This document shows, piece after piece, positions 34,431 to 47,720 of a DNA stretch of 64,000 nt. The position numbers and the translations under genes are program-made. Source of the stretch: Conus ventricosus. Taxonomy: Eukaryota > Mollusca > Gastropoda > Neogastropoda > Conidae. Under the pieces are notes generated by a model. The model was given only the letters and a program-made list of their open reading frames with translations, did no database searches and was not told the origin of the DNA. The DNA lies in contig CM031607.1 in assembly GCA_018398815.1 (NCBI GenBank), positions 88,647,347 to 88,711,346 of the forward strand, read 5' to 3'. Numbering within the stretch: the stretch's first letter is position 1; every line of letters starts with the position of its first letter.

Positions 34431-37179
34431 ACGGGTCTGGGGGGATATCTCATTCTTCTTTTACAAAAGATTTTTTGAGGAGCGGGTTTTTTGTTGTGCC
34501 TTTCCGTAAAAACAGGGGCGGTTTCATCTTTCAATTCTTTTTATTTCATAGATAAACACCCCAAAAACTGGATCTTTGCCCTGAGCTATGTCCCCTTCTG
34601 CTCCCCCGGTAAAAAAAGGACCTTACTTTAAAACCAAACGGAAATAGTTGCCGGGATAAAGGCTCTCCTTCAAAACATTTTTTTGTTTTTTTTTTGTTTG
34701 CTTGTACGGTTTTAGCCCTTTAAATTTTTTCATTATTCATTGCGCGCAAAACTGAGGGCAGTCTTCGACCCATTCTGGTTGCGAAATTGTAAATCAGCCT
34801 CTGTGATACGGGAGGAAAAAGTCTTTCAGCTACTTTTTGTTAAATTTTCAACTAAACCTGTGATCGGAACCCCGGGGAATTCCTTTTTTTTAATGTAACT
34901 CATTTTCCAAAAATAATTGATTCACTCCCCTTTAAAAATTTTTTCCATCATCGTTGAACAGGGGGGGGTAATTTAGGGGGCCTCGGGGTAAACAGTTTAT
35001 GGCAACAGCAACACCCAGACCTCTTTTGTGTTAAGGTTCTGCTCTTTTATTTTGAAGCTATTCAAGACTGTGAGTGCTACAAAATCTTTTCGTCTAATCC
35101 ATCAGAGGAAAATGAAACCTTTGAGGGTGTCTTTTTGGAGTTTTTTTGACAAAGTGTGGTCCCTTTCGTCTAGCCCGGTAAATAAATTTGCCAAATCCTT
35201 GTTTAGATAACCATTCTTTGCGGGGTTCACGACCCAGTGCTGGTTTTAGCTTTTAATTGCGTTATTCCCTCCAAATACCTTTTTGGCAAAAAATAGTTTT
35301 TGTTTCATTTTTTACTCACCAAATTATCGCAACAAAATACACAACGGCCATCCAAACGACAAAAAACCCCGTTTTCTTGCACTTTTTTTTTTTTCTGAGG
35401 GGTTGAAAAAAGTCACTAATTTTTGGGCGAGGCAATGTTTCAAGGGGTTTCCCCTTTTAAAAATAAATCTTTTATCGCTTGAAACATCTTTAAATGTGAA
35501 AGCTGCATGCCCCTGTTTTTTTCAGTGTTTATTAATAAAATCTAACTGCCAAGTCCCCTGCTTTTAAAGGGCCCTTTTGGCCTGCTAGTTCCCCATATTT
35601 TGGAAATGTTTTTTTTCTCCCCGTCATCCCGCTTTTTACAAATGCGAAATTATTTCCGCTAAAAGCAAGCGCTTCACCACAGCGCCCCATCATATTACAG
35701 TGAACCCATTTTTTAAAAGATTTTTCTTACATATTATATTTGGGGAAATTATTTCCTTGCTTAACTAGAAAATCTTCGTAGAAAACGAAGCGCAATGAAG
35801 AAAATTAGTTTTCAAATCCTCAAAGTAAAATTTGCCAAGACTCGGGGTTTAAATTCTTAACAATTTTTTTACCAAGCATTGATACCTCATTTAGGCCTCC
35901 AATAACACAGAATGGTAACAAGTTAGCAACAGGGGGTGCTCTTTTTATAAAATAAAATAATTTAAATTTAAAAAAAACATGAACAGTGAGATCCACACAG
36001 CACAAGGGGGCCCAAAAAACCTTTCCCTGAATTTAAAAATCCAATTGATGCCCAAAGCTATTACCCAAAAAGAGAGGCTGATTTTTTGGGCGCAGTAAAA
36101 AAACAAAACATTCCTCGAACTAAATTCAGCATTGAACAATCAACAGAGTCGCCGCAAGACTTAAAGACAAACGGGTAGAACGCAGGGGGGGTTAAGAATG
36201 GGAAAAGTGGGGGCAAAGGGGTTTTAGTTTTACACAAACTAGTCTAATTTGCTCCCTTGATTCTAAACAAATCTACGTATGATTTAACGCAAGACCCGTT
36301 TTAACAAAGCATTAGAGTCTCGGGGGTGTGTTTTATACATAGTTTGGAACATTGTTTTTCCCCTTAACATGGGGTTAATAACTTTTAACATATGATTTTG
36401 TTTCCCTTCAAAAGAACGAGCGGAAAAAAACAGAATCAAAAACACTAATCAGGTGGAAAAGAAACCCAACCAAAAAACAGCAGAAAACGCTGACAGGTGG
36501 GACCATTAAAAATCCCGGCGTGTTGAAGCGGGAAAAAAATTTTGCAAGTGGGAAAAGACAAAAAAAATTTAAATTTCAATATGACCAACATGAAAACATA
36601 ACACCGCCCCAAGCCAAAAAAAGTTGTTCAAAGCCCCTATAAAAAAAAACCCTGCTTTTAAAGGGCCCCGAATTCTTCATGGTATATTGAACTTAAAAAG
36701 TTTCCATTTTTTGGGGCCCCCTTTCTGCTGCTGGGGGCTGTTATTCGGTTTTAAAATAATAACCAATGGGAACAAAAAAAAAGAAGTTAAAACAACCTGA
36801 ACCCTAAAAACAGAAAAAAAACAAATGCACGCCAAAAACCCCCAACAACAAAAAATCATTTTGATCCATTTTTTAAAGCAATAATATTTTAAAAATTTTT
36901 TAATAAAAATAGACTGGGGTATTAAAAATGATAAAGTCAATAAATAAAAACATGGAGCATAAAAACATTTCCATAACCAGAATTGAACAATGCGGTTGCT
37001 TAGGATGTAAGAACTCATTAAGACTATGCAGAAACGCTACAAGACTCCCAACGAGAAAAATTTTTTTGAGGCGGTGTTACATTAACTCACATTTTTAAAA
37101 TAAAAAACAACTTGTATTTTTTTTATAATTTTAAATAATTGAATAAAACTGGTTTTACTTTAAAGGGGGCCCAAAATTC

Positions 37180-37440
37180 AATCTTTAGGTAACTTTTAAA
37201 CAAGAACTTAATTAAAAAAATTAATCAAGAACTTATTAAGAAAATTGAAGTAAATTTAATTTAAAAAAATTAAAATTCTAAGGATACTAAAATTTAAAAA
37301 TTTTGAGTGACTAATTAAAAACTTGGAAGGACTGGGGGAAAAATTAATTTTGAACTTTGGGGGGGCTTAATTTAAAAACCTCACTTGAGTAACTTTAATT
37401 AAAAAACTTAAAGGTTCTTAATTAAACCCTTTCCAACCAA
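37180..37440. repeat. Degenerate AATTAA/ACTT-rich repeat
   Basis: Repeated words of the type ACTTAATTAAAA and AATTAAAAACTT recur at short irregular spacing. The unit is too degenerate, or the sequence too noisy, to define a period. Confidence 0.4.
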
Positions 37441-40400
37441 GCGTTCAAAAATGGTAACAGGGTACACTTCCATAAAAAGGGCCAAGGAAATAACGCTGTA
37501 ACAGTCTTGGGGGTTAAACGATTTACCCCTGGCCTATTTTAACTTGGGGTGCCCATTTGGGAACCCTGGTTTTGTCGCGCGGGTGACAGTGTGCACCCAA
37601 AAACCACACACACACACATCACCACCGTACACGTCAAAACACTTTTAAAGGGAAAAGACGTTTAAAAACAAAGAACAACAAAACACACACGCGCGCGCCC
37701 CGCCACACACACACACAACTTACCGCACACCCCAAACAAACACACCAGCAATTTTCGCCGCACCAAAGGCCACCTGTCAATCCCCACGCACTTTATCGAT
37801 GCATCACAAAAGTAGTAATGGAGTGGTCTCCCTGTACACGGGGTTTTCCCACCACCAAAAAATAAACTTAAATATAAAATTCAACTACTCGCTATTGGGG
37901 GGGCGTTGCCACCCGGCCCTCACACTTTCGGGGGTTTGGGGTTGCGATTCAGGGGTGACTTCCCCCATTAGTTGGTCACACCAGTTTTGAGGGGGACCCG
38001 AGTCTTGGGGGGGGGGGGGGGGTTAAAAACCCCTCCAGAAAGAAACCCGGGGTCACCATCCAGACCAGAGCCCCACCACCACCCCAAAAAAAACCCAGGC
38101 AAACATACCCGGGGTTTCCCCCCCCTGAAAGCATGGTCGACACAAAGGACGCCGGAATAAAATAAATCAAAGTCGGCCCTGCTCAGGGGGGGGGGGTTTT
38201 GGGTATTTTTTATGTTAAAAAAAATGGATTTCTTCGCCTTTTTTAACAAATACCTAAAATCAGTTTAAAATAAAAAATTTATCCATTGTTAAAATAACAC
38301 ACCCAAGCCAGTAGATCCATTGGGAAAAAACACACCCCCACAGTAAACCTCCTTCCCGGTAAGCAGGGCAGGAAAAAATGTGAGTCAGCTGGACACGCCC
38401 ATCCGCATGGGACTTGTCTAAATGCCGCAACACAAAACTATTCGAAATCGTTAGTCTATCACGATAAGTAATCAGGTGCCGACCAGCCGGTCTCTGCAGT
38501 AATCGGGTAGTAGCAATTTAAGGGCCCCCCCCCTTTGTATATGGGGGCGTTCAGTCGCGGCTGCTTTTCCCTACTTTAACTCTAGGGAAACGGGGTTCAG
38601 CCCCGGCTATTTTCCCCTACGCTACTCTTAAAAAACTTTAGAAAATTTATTTTGCCCCCCGAAAAACCCCTGCCCCAGTATGTTTGTTTGTAGAAAATTC
38701 GTTTTTTTTTGGTTTTTGGTTTTTTTACTTTTTTCAAAAAAGAGGACAGTAATATCCCAAATCCTGGGGCACTTTCGCCCAAAAAACTGGTTTGAGGGGC
38801 CAAAAAAGGGTGATTTTGGATTGGCATTTTTACGTTCTTCGGGCCCCCCAAAAAGACAACTTTGGAGACCAAACCCAGAAAAAAAAAAAAACCCAACTTT
38901 GTGTAAAAGCAATTTTAAGTGAAAGCCCTATACGGGGAAAGCCTTTTCACCCTCGCACGAAGGGGGAACATGTTCCCGGGGAAAAGTTTTTTGAAAAGGG
39001 GAAAACTTTTCGTCAATTTGAAACAAAAAAATTTGGGAAAAATCAACAAAACCAAAAAAATGACTTTCCCAAAGCAGTGTGGCCAACAGGACGAAAAGGC
39101 AGGTGAGGGTGCCTAAAGAGGTAATCCTAGAGAACAGTGACCCTGTAGTTCCCGCCAAATAGTCGTCTGGAAATTGGTTTGGAGGATGGGAAAAGAAAAC
39201 CCGGAAAAAAATTTATACAAAAAAATAGAAAGGGTTTTTGTAAAAAATTTTTGAAATTAGAAAATTTTCCAAAAACCTGGGAAAAAGACAAAAATTAAAT
39301 GGAGAAGAAATGTTCTAAATTTAAAAAAGATGAAGTGCCCTCTGGGGGGAAAAAAGATAAATAAAGTAAAGGGGAGTTCGAAATAGTTAGGCAATACACA
39401 CGAAAGGACAATTTTAAAAAAATAATCAATTAGGCCTGGAGTTTTCTCAGAAAGAAAAGCAAAAGGGACGGAAACAAGGCTACCCCTTTTACAAAAAAAA
39501 CGCTGGGGCCCTCTATTTTTTCACCTTTCCCCACTTCAGGTAAAGCACAGATTTGGGAAAAGGTTTGTGCACGGAAAAAACCCCGGACCGGTTTTTTTTA
39601 GGCTAACAAACGGGAAAAATTTTAAAATTTCCGAAATTTTTTGGCAGGGGAAAAAAAATTTGAGGAAATAAAAATACAAAGATCTCCAAAAACCGAAGCC
39701 CTCACCAAACTGAACCCAAAAAGGGACTATTGCGGGAAGAAGAGGAAACCCAGCTGTTGTTTCTCCCTGGTTTTTTAAAGGAAAATTATACGGCAGCTGA
39801 GGGGCCACTTTTCTCTGAACGTGGGAAGACGGAGACAGGGGGGAAAATCGAAACGGGGCCCTTTTGCCGACCCCAACCCCCTTTCACCAGAGGGCCTCGG
39901 GGCCACAGGAAACCCGGGGATGGGGGGAAGCGGGAAAGCCTGGGGGAGGGGGAAAGGCGGTCGGCAAAAGGGGGGACGAGGGGAGAGAGGAGGGTTTGAG
40001 GGGACAGGCCGGGGATCAACACGTCCATCGTTACCTGGGGTTTTTCCCCGCCCATCTAAATCCCCCAAGGGGCCACCGTTTGTAAAGAAAAAAAAACAGT
40101 CGAAAAATTTTTGGCCCAAAACATTCGTGAAGCCCGGGCATGAGTGTGGCACTTGCGGGCTGGCAGTTTCTGGGACTGTCAGTTGTGTCACCAGTTTTAA
40201 CCTTTGCAGCCTTTTGTCGCCCAAAAACCACCCAAGAACACCCACAATTGGGGGTTTCCCCTTGGAAATTTGAACGAAACGAGGATTACGTGGAATCTTT
40301 CTGAAGTGGAAGTCTCTCCAAAAAAGATGTGCATCCCAAAGAAAGTAAGTTATGACTTCCCTCCCCCCCGGGCCCCATTCCACCCCCCCCCTTTTTGTGT

Positions 40401-40596
40401 TTGTTTTTGTTTGTTGTTTTTTTTGTTTTTTTTTTTTTCCCTTGCCCTTGTTCTTCCACGGGTAAACGGGAATGCAAAATTAAAAGCCAAATAATCGAAA
40501 GGATTTCCTCCCCCTATTTTTTGGGTTGACAAAAAATTGGCATCTCTCTCCCCCTTTTTCTCTATCTCGGGAGCCCCGGGGGCGCACCAGACATAC

Positions 40597-40760
40597 ACAT
40601 TTTTCTCTTCTCTCTTCTCTCTCTCTCTCTCTCTCTTCCTCCCTCTCTCCCTCTTTTCTCTCTCTCTTCTCTCTCTCTCTCCCTCTCTCTCTTTTTCCCT
40701 TCCCCCCCCCCTCTCTCTCCTCTCTTCTCTTTTCTCTCTCTCTCTTTTTCCCTGTTTTAA
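40597..40760. repeat. (TC)n tract
   Basis: Pyrimidine-rich TC repeat with interruptions inside low-quality sequence. Similar TC tracts lie at about 41829-41880 and 43120-43197, suggesting repeated modules, but the intervening sequence is too poor to align. Confidence 0.8.
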
Positions 40761-41570
40761 ACCCAAAGGGAGTTTTTGTTTTTTAACCCCTTTCCCCACA
40801 AGGTGCCAAAATATTTTAAACCCTTTTTCTTTTTTTTTTTTCAGATAATAAACTTTTTTTTCCCTTAAAATTTTTTTAAGTGATGTGTGGCGTTGTTTTA
40901 AAAAATTTCTTGTAATCTTATCGCCAACAGGGCCCCTAGGGAAACCCCATGGATGTAGACAAAAAATTTTCACCCCGTGAGGCAATCCTTAAAATAACCT
41001 GTGATCTGGGGACTTTCTGATAGGCGGGTTTTTTCATGGGTAAATATGTGTCATTCACTTTTGACATATTTGTACATCGTAATATATTTTCATTTTGGGG
41101 TTTTAATATCGAGCGCGCGGCGGGTGGGGGTTTTATTTTTGTGCGTGTGTGTGTGTTTTGGGGTTGTGGGGTGTGGGGGGGGGTGGGGGGGGGGGGGGGG
41201 GGGTCCCGCGGGCGTACAGGAATGTTTTTTTCTCTCTTTTCTTCACTCTAAATTCCCTCCCCCTCTCTCTCTTCCCTCCCCCCCCCCTCTCTCTCCCCTT
41301 TCTACCCCTAAACTTTGAACATATTGTTGTTTGTGATTGGTGGGGAGGGCCCAATTTTGAGTTTTTTTCCCCCCTCTTTTTTTGGAAAAAACTGTGTTGT
41401 AAAATTAAAGTGACGATGTGCAAAGGGGATGCATTTTTTTTGGGGCCCAAGGCGGAGGGTTTTTGGGGGGTTTTTGGGAAACCATTTTTAACGGGCCCGT
41501 GGGGGCCCTAATTTGGTGTTTGGGGTTCACAGCATTTGTAGGCACTTCTAGGGGAAATTTTTTGTTAAAA

Positions 41571-41601
<31 letters not shown>

Positions 41602-41830
41602 AAATTTCACTTTTTAAAAAACCAGATTTGGGTATTGTGTGTCACTGTGCCCCCTTTTTTTTTTTTTTTTTTTTTTTCCCATGCTCCCCAGGTGTTGTGG
41701 ATGTTTTTGGTTTCGGTTGTGCTTTGTTTTCTGTGCCCAAAACGCGCATTCACGGGGCGGGGCGCGCGCGGTGGGGGGCGCGCTCGCGAGTAGGGCCCCA
41801 TTTGCAGATGCCCACATGTTCTTTTCTTCT

Positions 41831-41870
<40 letters not shown>

Positions 41871-41942
41871 TCTCCTCTTTTCTCCCCAAAACCCTTGGGA
41901 AACATTTTGTTTTGACATGTGGATGTTTATGTTTACATTGAG

Positions 41943-41991
<49 letters not shown>

Positions 41992-42354
41992 TTTTCTGTT
42001 TCTGACAGGAAAGGGGGTTTTGGAATATCATGACAAATTTACAAAAAAAAAATTTTTCCTTTTGGGGTTTTTTGGCCCCTATTGCCAACGGGGCCCTTAA
42101 ACCCCAGAGTTTGGAAAAATTCAATTAGTACTTAATTTCCCCCAAAAATTTGTGAGTGTATCCAAAAAAAATTAAATTTGGCGTTTTAAGGGGGGTGTTT
42201 TCCTTTCTTTTTTTTTTTTTTTAATGCGGTTTTGTTAAAAAATTGTCATTATGCACCATGCATTTCTCCACTCAAAAAACTGTTATTAACGTTTTAAATT
42301 TGATTGTGCGCTTATATTCTTTTTTTTTCACGCGGCGGGGCCCCCCAACACAAA

Positions 42355-42505
42355 AGCCCCCCCCCACACACACACACGCACACCACACACACACCACAAC
42401 ACCCCACACGCACCCACACACACACACACCCCACACACCGGGACCCCACACACCCAACACACACACCCCGCACACACAAAACCCCAAAACAAACACACAC
42501 ACGCC
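42355..42505. repeat. (CA)n tract
   Basis: CA-rich run with CC and GC interruptions. A smaller CA/CG-rich patch lies at 37600-37745. Confidence 0.8.
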
Positions 42506-43714
42506 CCTGTCTCTCTGTCGGTGGGTTTCGGTCTGTTGTCTGTTTCTATGCCTTTCTCCATCGGGTGTATTTCCCTCCCCCCCTCTTTTTTTTTGCAACC
42601 AACTTGGTTTAAAATTCACCCGGGTTTGGTTGAAAATTTTTCCCACATCAAGGGGCCCGTGTGTGTGTTTTTTTTTTTTTTGTTTTTTTTTTTTCTAACC
42701 TCAAAACAGAATGTGTCACATTGGGGTACATTTTTACATGTGTTATTAAAATGTAATCCGATGATTCACTTTTCATGAGGTGGGGTGATGTTTTAAAGGG
42801 GCCATTTTATTTTTTTGGGCATACTGTAAACATGACCTTAAAAAACCCGGGGGCTTTTTTAAAAATATTCACCCCTTTAATTTTTTTTTTTTTTTGGGGG
42901 GGGGTGGGGGGGGGGGGGGGGTGTCAACCCCCAGAGGGGGGGTATTTAACCCGGGGATCCCAAGTTGGTTTGCGACTTTTGTGCACTTTATGTTTTTGTT
43001 TTTTGCACCATTGATTTAAAGACATGGTCACAAAAAAATTTGTTGTTTTTCCGTCTGTCTGTTGTCTTCTGTCTCCCCTTTTCCTCTTTTTTGTCTCCCT
43101 TTGTCTCTGTTTTGTCTCTCCCTGTCTCTGTCTCTGTTCTTCTCTCTCTCTCTCTTCTTCTCTCTTCTCTCTCCCTCCCCTTTTCTCTCTCTCTCTCTGC
43201 ATTCACCTTTAAAGGTATGATTCCTTTTGTTGCACTTTAAAGGATTGTTAACCGTTCTTTTTTCCTGTGAAATGATTTTCCTGTATACATAAGCCGGAAA
43301 AATATGTGCAGTCCCAAATGATGTACAAAAAAAAAATTTTTCCCCTTTGTGTATGAAAAATTTGTTAAATTTGAAAAAGCTCTAAAAAAAGTTTTAAACA
43401 AAAGGGGACCTGCAAAATTTAGAGACTTTGAAAAGGGTTTAGGGAGTCCCTAGTTTCGTGGGAAATTTTTAAATTGCTTATAGAAATAAACCCTTTTTGG
43501 AAAAAAAGGAGATTTTTTAATTTTTTTTTGGATGTTGTTTCTTACATTATTTTTATCATTTTTTTTTTGTTTTTTTTTGACATGGTCGCAAATGTTATAC
43601 CCCCCAAAAATTTGATCTGCGTTTTTTCTTGAAATTTTTTTTTATTTTTTTGGGCGCGCGCACTCGTAAAAGTACAAAAACGTTTTTGTTTTTGGGCCCG
43701 GTTGCTTTAGGGGG

Positions 43715-43745
<31 letters not shown>

Positions 43746-45589
43746 TGGGGGGGGGGGGGGGTTTTAAAGTCGAGGGAAAAATTCAAGAAAAACTCAGACG
43801 GGCCCCTTTTTCAAGGTAAACTGTTTTTTCGCTGTGCCGGGGGGAAAAAAGGGCCCCAAACTTTTTTCGTCCTCCCGCTCTCTTTTTTCGTTTCCCCCCT
43901 GGCCCCCCCCCCTCCTCCCTCCCTTTCTTCTCTCTTCTCCTTTTAAACTCCCCTCTCTTCAACTTTTTGGGCTTTCCCCCCCTCCCCTGATGTGGATCTT
44001 TAAGGAACCCCCTTAAAATGTAGTTTTTCTACAAAATTTTACAAAACTTTTGGGGTTTTTTTGGGCATCCCAAGGGACGGGATCACCAAAGTGTTTATAT
44101 ATATATTTACTTTTTTTTTTCTGGGTCAAAGTCCAATAAAAAGAAAAAAATAATTTGGGATATTAGATTTGCGAAGGTGTTTAATGAGATGTTTAACGAA
44201 ACTTTTGTCTTTTCCCAAATTTCTTTGTTTAAACAGTGCGCAGCTCGGGGAAAGGTGCGCGGGCGATTTTGGCGCGCGCGGGTGCGCGACACCACGCGAT
44301 TCCCCTCTCCCCTCTTTCTTTCCCCCCCCCCCCCCTTTTAAACTTTTCCTCTCTTCTCCCTTAACTTTCTTGTAACTGATTGTCCCTTTTTTATTAAAAA
44401 AACTACTTGAAGGGGGGTTGGGGGAGGGGGGGGGGGGGGGGGGGCGGGGGGGGCTTTTTTTGGGGACAGGATAGGTGCAAAAAAGTTTTTTTTTTTAAAA
44501 ATTATTTTTTTTTAAGAATTTTTTTTTTGTTTGTTTTTTAAAAGGGGTGAGGAAAAGATGCTTAAAGGACTTTCAAGGGAAAATTTTTTTTTTTTTTTTT
44601 TTTTTTGGTTCACTTTGGTACACTTTGAGCCCATTTTTGCGGTTTTAAAAAATTTTTTTGGAAGGCCTTTGGGGACCGGATGGATTAATAAACAGCATCA
44701 AGTGGTTTTTTGCGGCTGGCACTTTTTTTAAATTTTGGAAACTTTTTTGGGTTTGTTTTGTTTCTTTTTGGGGGGGCTTTTCCCTTTTTAAAATTTGTGA
44801 AAGGGCGGGGAGAAATTTTTAAAATTGTTTTTTCGAAAGTTGTTTTGTTTTGCCAAAGGTGTGTGTGGGGGATGTTGTGAATGGGGGACAAGGGAATGGA
44901 AGATTGTAATGAAAGTTCGCCCTTCAAGTTTTTTTGGGGGGTGCCTGTGCTGTGGGGAAAAAACAACGTTTTTGTTTAAAAATAAACCGTTGTTTGCGTG
45001 GGACAAAGCTGAAAAAATATTTTGTAACGTTTGCAGGGTATATTTGTTATATGTTTTCATACCCAAAGGGAAAGGGTTATTTTTTATATGGGGTAATTAC
45101 GCAAGCCATGATTACGAGGGATTTTTAAAATGCATGCTTTTGAAAAGTTTTTTCCTTTTTGCCTCCCCTTTTGAAAATTAAAATGGATCCCGTTTGTTGC
45201 TTTTATTCCCTGTGGCACTTGGGGTTTCTTTTATGTAATTTTTTTGGTCTACAAGGAAAACGCCTTGGTTCAGTGGGGTAAAACAAAAAAATTTTTAAAA
45301 TTTTCCTAAATTAAACTGTCAAGGTCTAGGAAATTATCGGGAAAAGAAGAGATGTATTCCATTTTTTAAGAAAAAAAAAATACTCTATATTTTCCCCCTA
45401 CTTGTATCTTTTTAAAAAAAAGATACGGGAAAAGTGTAAAAGAGCAAAAAAGGGGGGAATGACTGCTTTTTCCCTCCCCCCAAAACAAATGCCGGGGAGA
45501 AAGATTTAATTAAATTAATAATAATTTAAATTCAAAAAAAAAATTTAAAAGGGGGGAAACAGACATGCAGGGTAATTTTAAACCCCATA

Positions 45590-46020
45590 TTTTTTTACAA
45601 AAAAGGGAAAAGGAACTGTTGTAGTAACGGAATATGGACCAAAAAAAGAGACCCGTTTCTATGCGAATCACAAATAAAAAAAAAAAAGTAAAAATGATAA
45701 CGTTTTTTGTGGGGGGGGTTTTTTAATAGGTATTAAAAACAGGAAAATTGATTGTTTCAATTATAAACATATAAAAAAACCCAAAAAGGTAAAAAAAGAA
45801 GTTGGGAAAATGTTTAAAAGTTTTGTCATTAAAAGATTTTGGAGAGAAAAAAACCCGGATTGTGGGAAATTATACTTGGCGGGGGGCCTCCCCTTGAAAC
45901 CCAAAAAAGTAGGCAGACTTCTTCCTTCGTCAAAATTTTTTAATCTGGAAATTTTAAAAAATACTGCATTTTCCCAGGTTTATAGATTAAATCTTCATTT
46001 ACTTTAAAATTTAAAATTTT
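45590..46020 (+). pseudogene. LINE AP-endonuclease, C-terminal part
   Basis: Fragments in two frames show a Phe-Trp-Arg-Glu-Lys-Asn-Pro-Asp block followed by Tyr-x-Trp-Arg-Gly-Ala-Ser-Pro (about 45837-45900), then a Gly-Arg-Leu-x-x-Phe-Phe-Leu type segment (45910-45930) and a Tyr-Arg block near 45980. In LINE endonucleases these precede the Ser-Asp-His catalytic motif, which is not readable here. Poor sequence. Confidence 0.5.
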
Positions 46021-46439
46021 GGGAAAGGAGTTTAAAAAACCACAAAACTTTTTGGGAAATTTTAAATTCTTCTCTCTAAAAGTTTAAAGAAATGAAGATG
46101 GAATACAAAATCTAAAAAATAGAAATAACGAGGAATCACAGAAAAAGAGGGGGGAATGTTTTAATCCCTGCAAAAAGCCAAGAGGGAAAACCCAGTCGAA
46201 AGCTCAGCCCTAAACTAACAGTGTCGGGAGGGGTCTTTTTTGCTTTTTACAATGAAGTTAAGAGTAAAACCCATCCATTTTTGCCCCCAATTAAAAAAAG
46301 AGAATCAAAATGTAAAAAACTCCTTATGCAAACTTAAAAGATATTGAGATTTAAAGAACTTAAATCAGAGGAGGATTTGAAGAAAATTGAGGGTAATAGA
46401 GAATTGATATTACTAAGAGAAAAAGGGCATGAATTGGGG

Positions 46440-47720
46440 TACTAATAAGATCAAAACAAAATGGGGGGGGAGATGGGGAAAAAAGGGTTTCTAAATTTTT
46501 CTGCAGCTTTTGAAAAAAGGGCTTCCCAAAATTGCAAACAAATTGTTAAAACTTGGTTTGGCAAGGTAATTCACTGGACAACCCCCCGGGCATAAAAATC
46601 ACAGTAAAAAAACTTTTTGAAGATTTTATAAACCCAAAAAGATCAAAAGTGAAAATGCCCAAAAATTTAAGATTTGGGTTTAATAAGATAAACCCAAACT
46701 AAAAAGAAGAACAGGGCTAAAATCATTAAAAAGGGGAAATAAAAATAGAAGAAGCAGGGGATTGCATTGAAAAAAATTTAAAACGGAAAAAAGCCCTGGG
46801 TGGATGGGTTTTTGGGGCGGGAAATTTTTCAAAAGTTTTTGGGAAAAAAAATTTGGGGTGTTTGAAAACCCGAGCTCTAAATGGAAAAACTTCAGAGATG
46901 GCGAAATTCAAAAAAAAGAAAGAAAGGTTTTTAATTTGTATACCCAAAGAAGGAAAACCCCAAAAAAATATGTAAAAAACTGGGGGCCTATTTCATTTTT
47001 AAAAACCCTTTTAAAAACAAATTGGTATTTGTTTTTTTTAATAGGAAAATTTAAAAAAAATTTTTCCTTCCCCTGATTAGTGGGGCCAGGGAAGGGGTTT
47101 GTCCCCCAAAAAGTATTTAGGGAGTAAATTTGGTTTTTTTTATGACAAAAAAAACCTTCAACATAAAAAAAATCCCAGGGATGCTAATTAAATTTTGGGT
47201 TCGAAAAAGGGATTTCGACCGTTAGATTGGGTTTCATGCACAAAGTGCTAGAGGCTGAAGGGTTTTGGTAAAGTTTTATGTAAATGGATAGAAAATAATT
47301 TTAAAAAAAAAAAGTCTATGTTTTGTAAATGGCCAAACCTCCTCATGGTTTCAATAGGAAAAGGGGGGTTTAGGGCAAGGAGATCCAGTCCGCCAAAATA
47401 TCTTTGTTTTGTGTGCGGAAAAAATTATCCGTAATGATAAAGAAAAAAAAATAGTATTGAAGGTATACAAAAACGGGGAGAAAGAACAAAAGAAACACAA
47501 ATTTTCCCATGACATCCCAAGAAAAAACCCTGGGGAAAAAGAAATCATTCGGGAAAAAACTATCGAGATTCTTGATAGGTTTTGGGGAAAAATCAGGGTT
47601 TTTCTTAAAAAAGGAAACACAAGTAATTTGGCTTGGAAGACAAAAGCATAGGAAAAAAGATAAAATGGAAAAATTTAAAGTTTATTGGAACCCCGAACCC
47701 CCAAAAAATTGGGAAATTTT
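46440..47720 (+). pseudogene. LINE reverse transcriptase remnant
   Basis: Visible blocks: Pro-Trp-Val-Asp-Gly-Phe near 46795-46810 (the Ser-Pro-Gly-x-Asp-Gly region), a Pro-Lys-x-Gly-Lys-Pro-Lys-Lys-Tyr segment with Asn-Trp-x-Pro-Ile-Ser (46945-46995), Leu-Ile-Ser-Gly-Ala-Arg-Lys-Gly (47070-47095), the Gly-Gln-Gly-Asp-Pro-Val segment (about 47372-47390), Cys-Ala-Glu (47410), and Ile-Glu-Ile-Leu-Asp-Arg-Phe-Gly (47558-47585). The Tyr-Ala-Asp-Asp motif itself is not readable. The C-terminal domain continues toward 49200 in fragments. Confidence 0.6.

Larger units (their letters stand above)
34431..45539. other. Unreliable, repeat-rich sequence of contig 2
   Basis: Homopolymers are inflated throughout and stops are dense. 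No frame could be assigned to a known domain. The better stretch at 38340-38520 shows no gene. Identifiable content is simple repeats, listed separately, and long single-base runs (for example C at about 41942-41990 and G at 43709-43760) that may be artefacts. Part of the left side may be further Polinton sequence, but I found no second marker gene. Confidence 0.6.

Noticed and set aside
35620..35700. Possible tRNA-like or tRNA-derived segment with AAGCGCTT words
   Set aside because: No cloverleaf, A box or B box could be laid out, and the sequence quality is poor.
41570..43770. G-quadruplex candidates in long G runs
   Set aside because: The runs lie in unreliable sequence where homopolymer length cannot be trusted.
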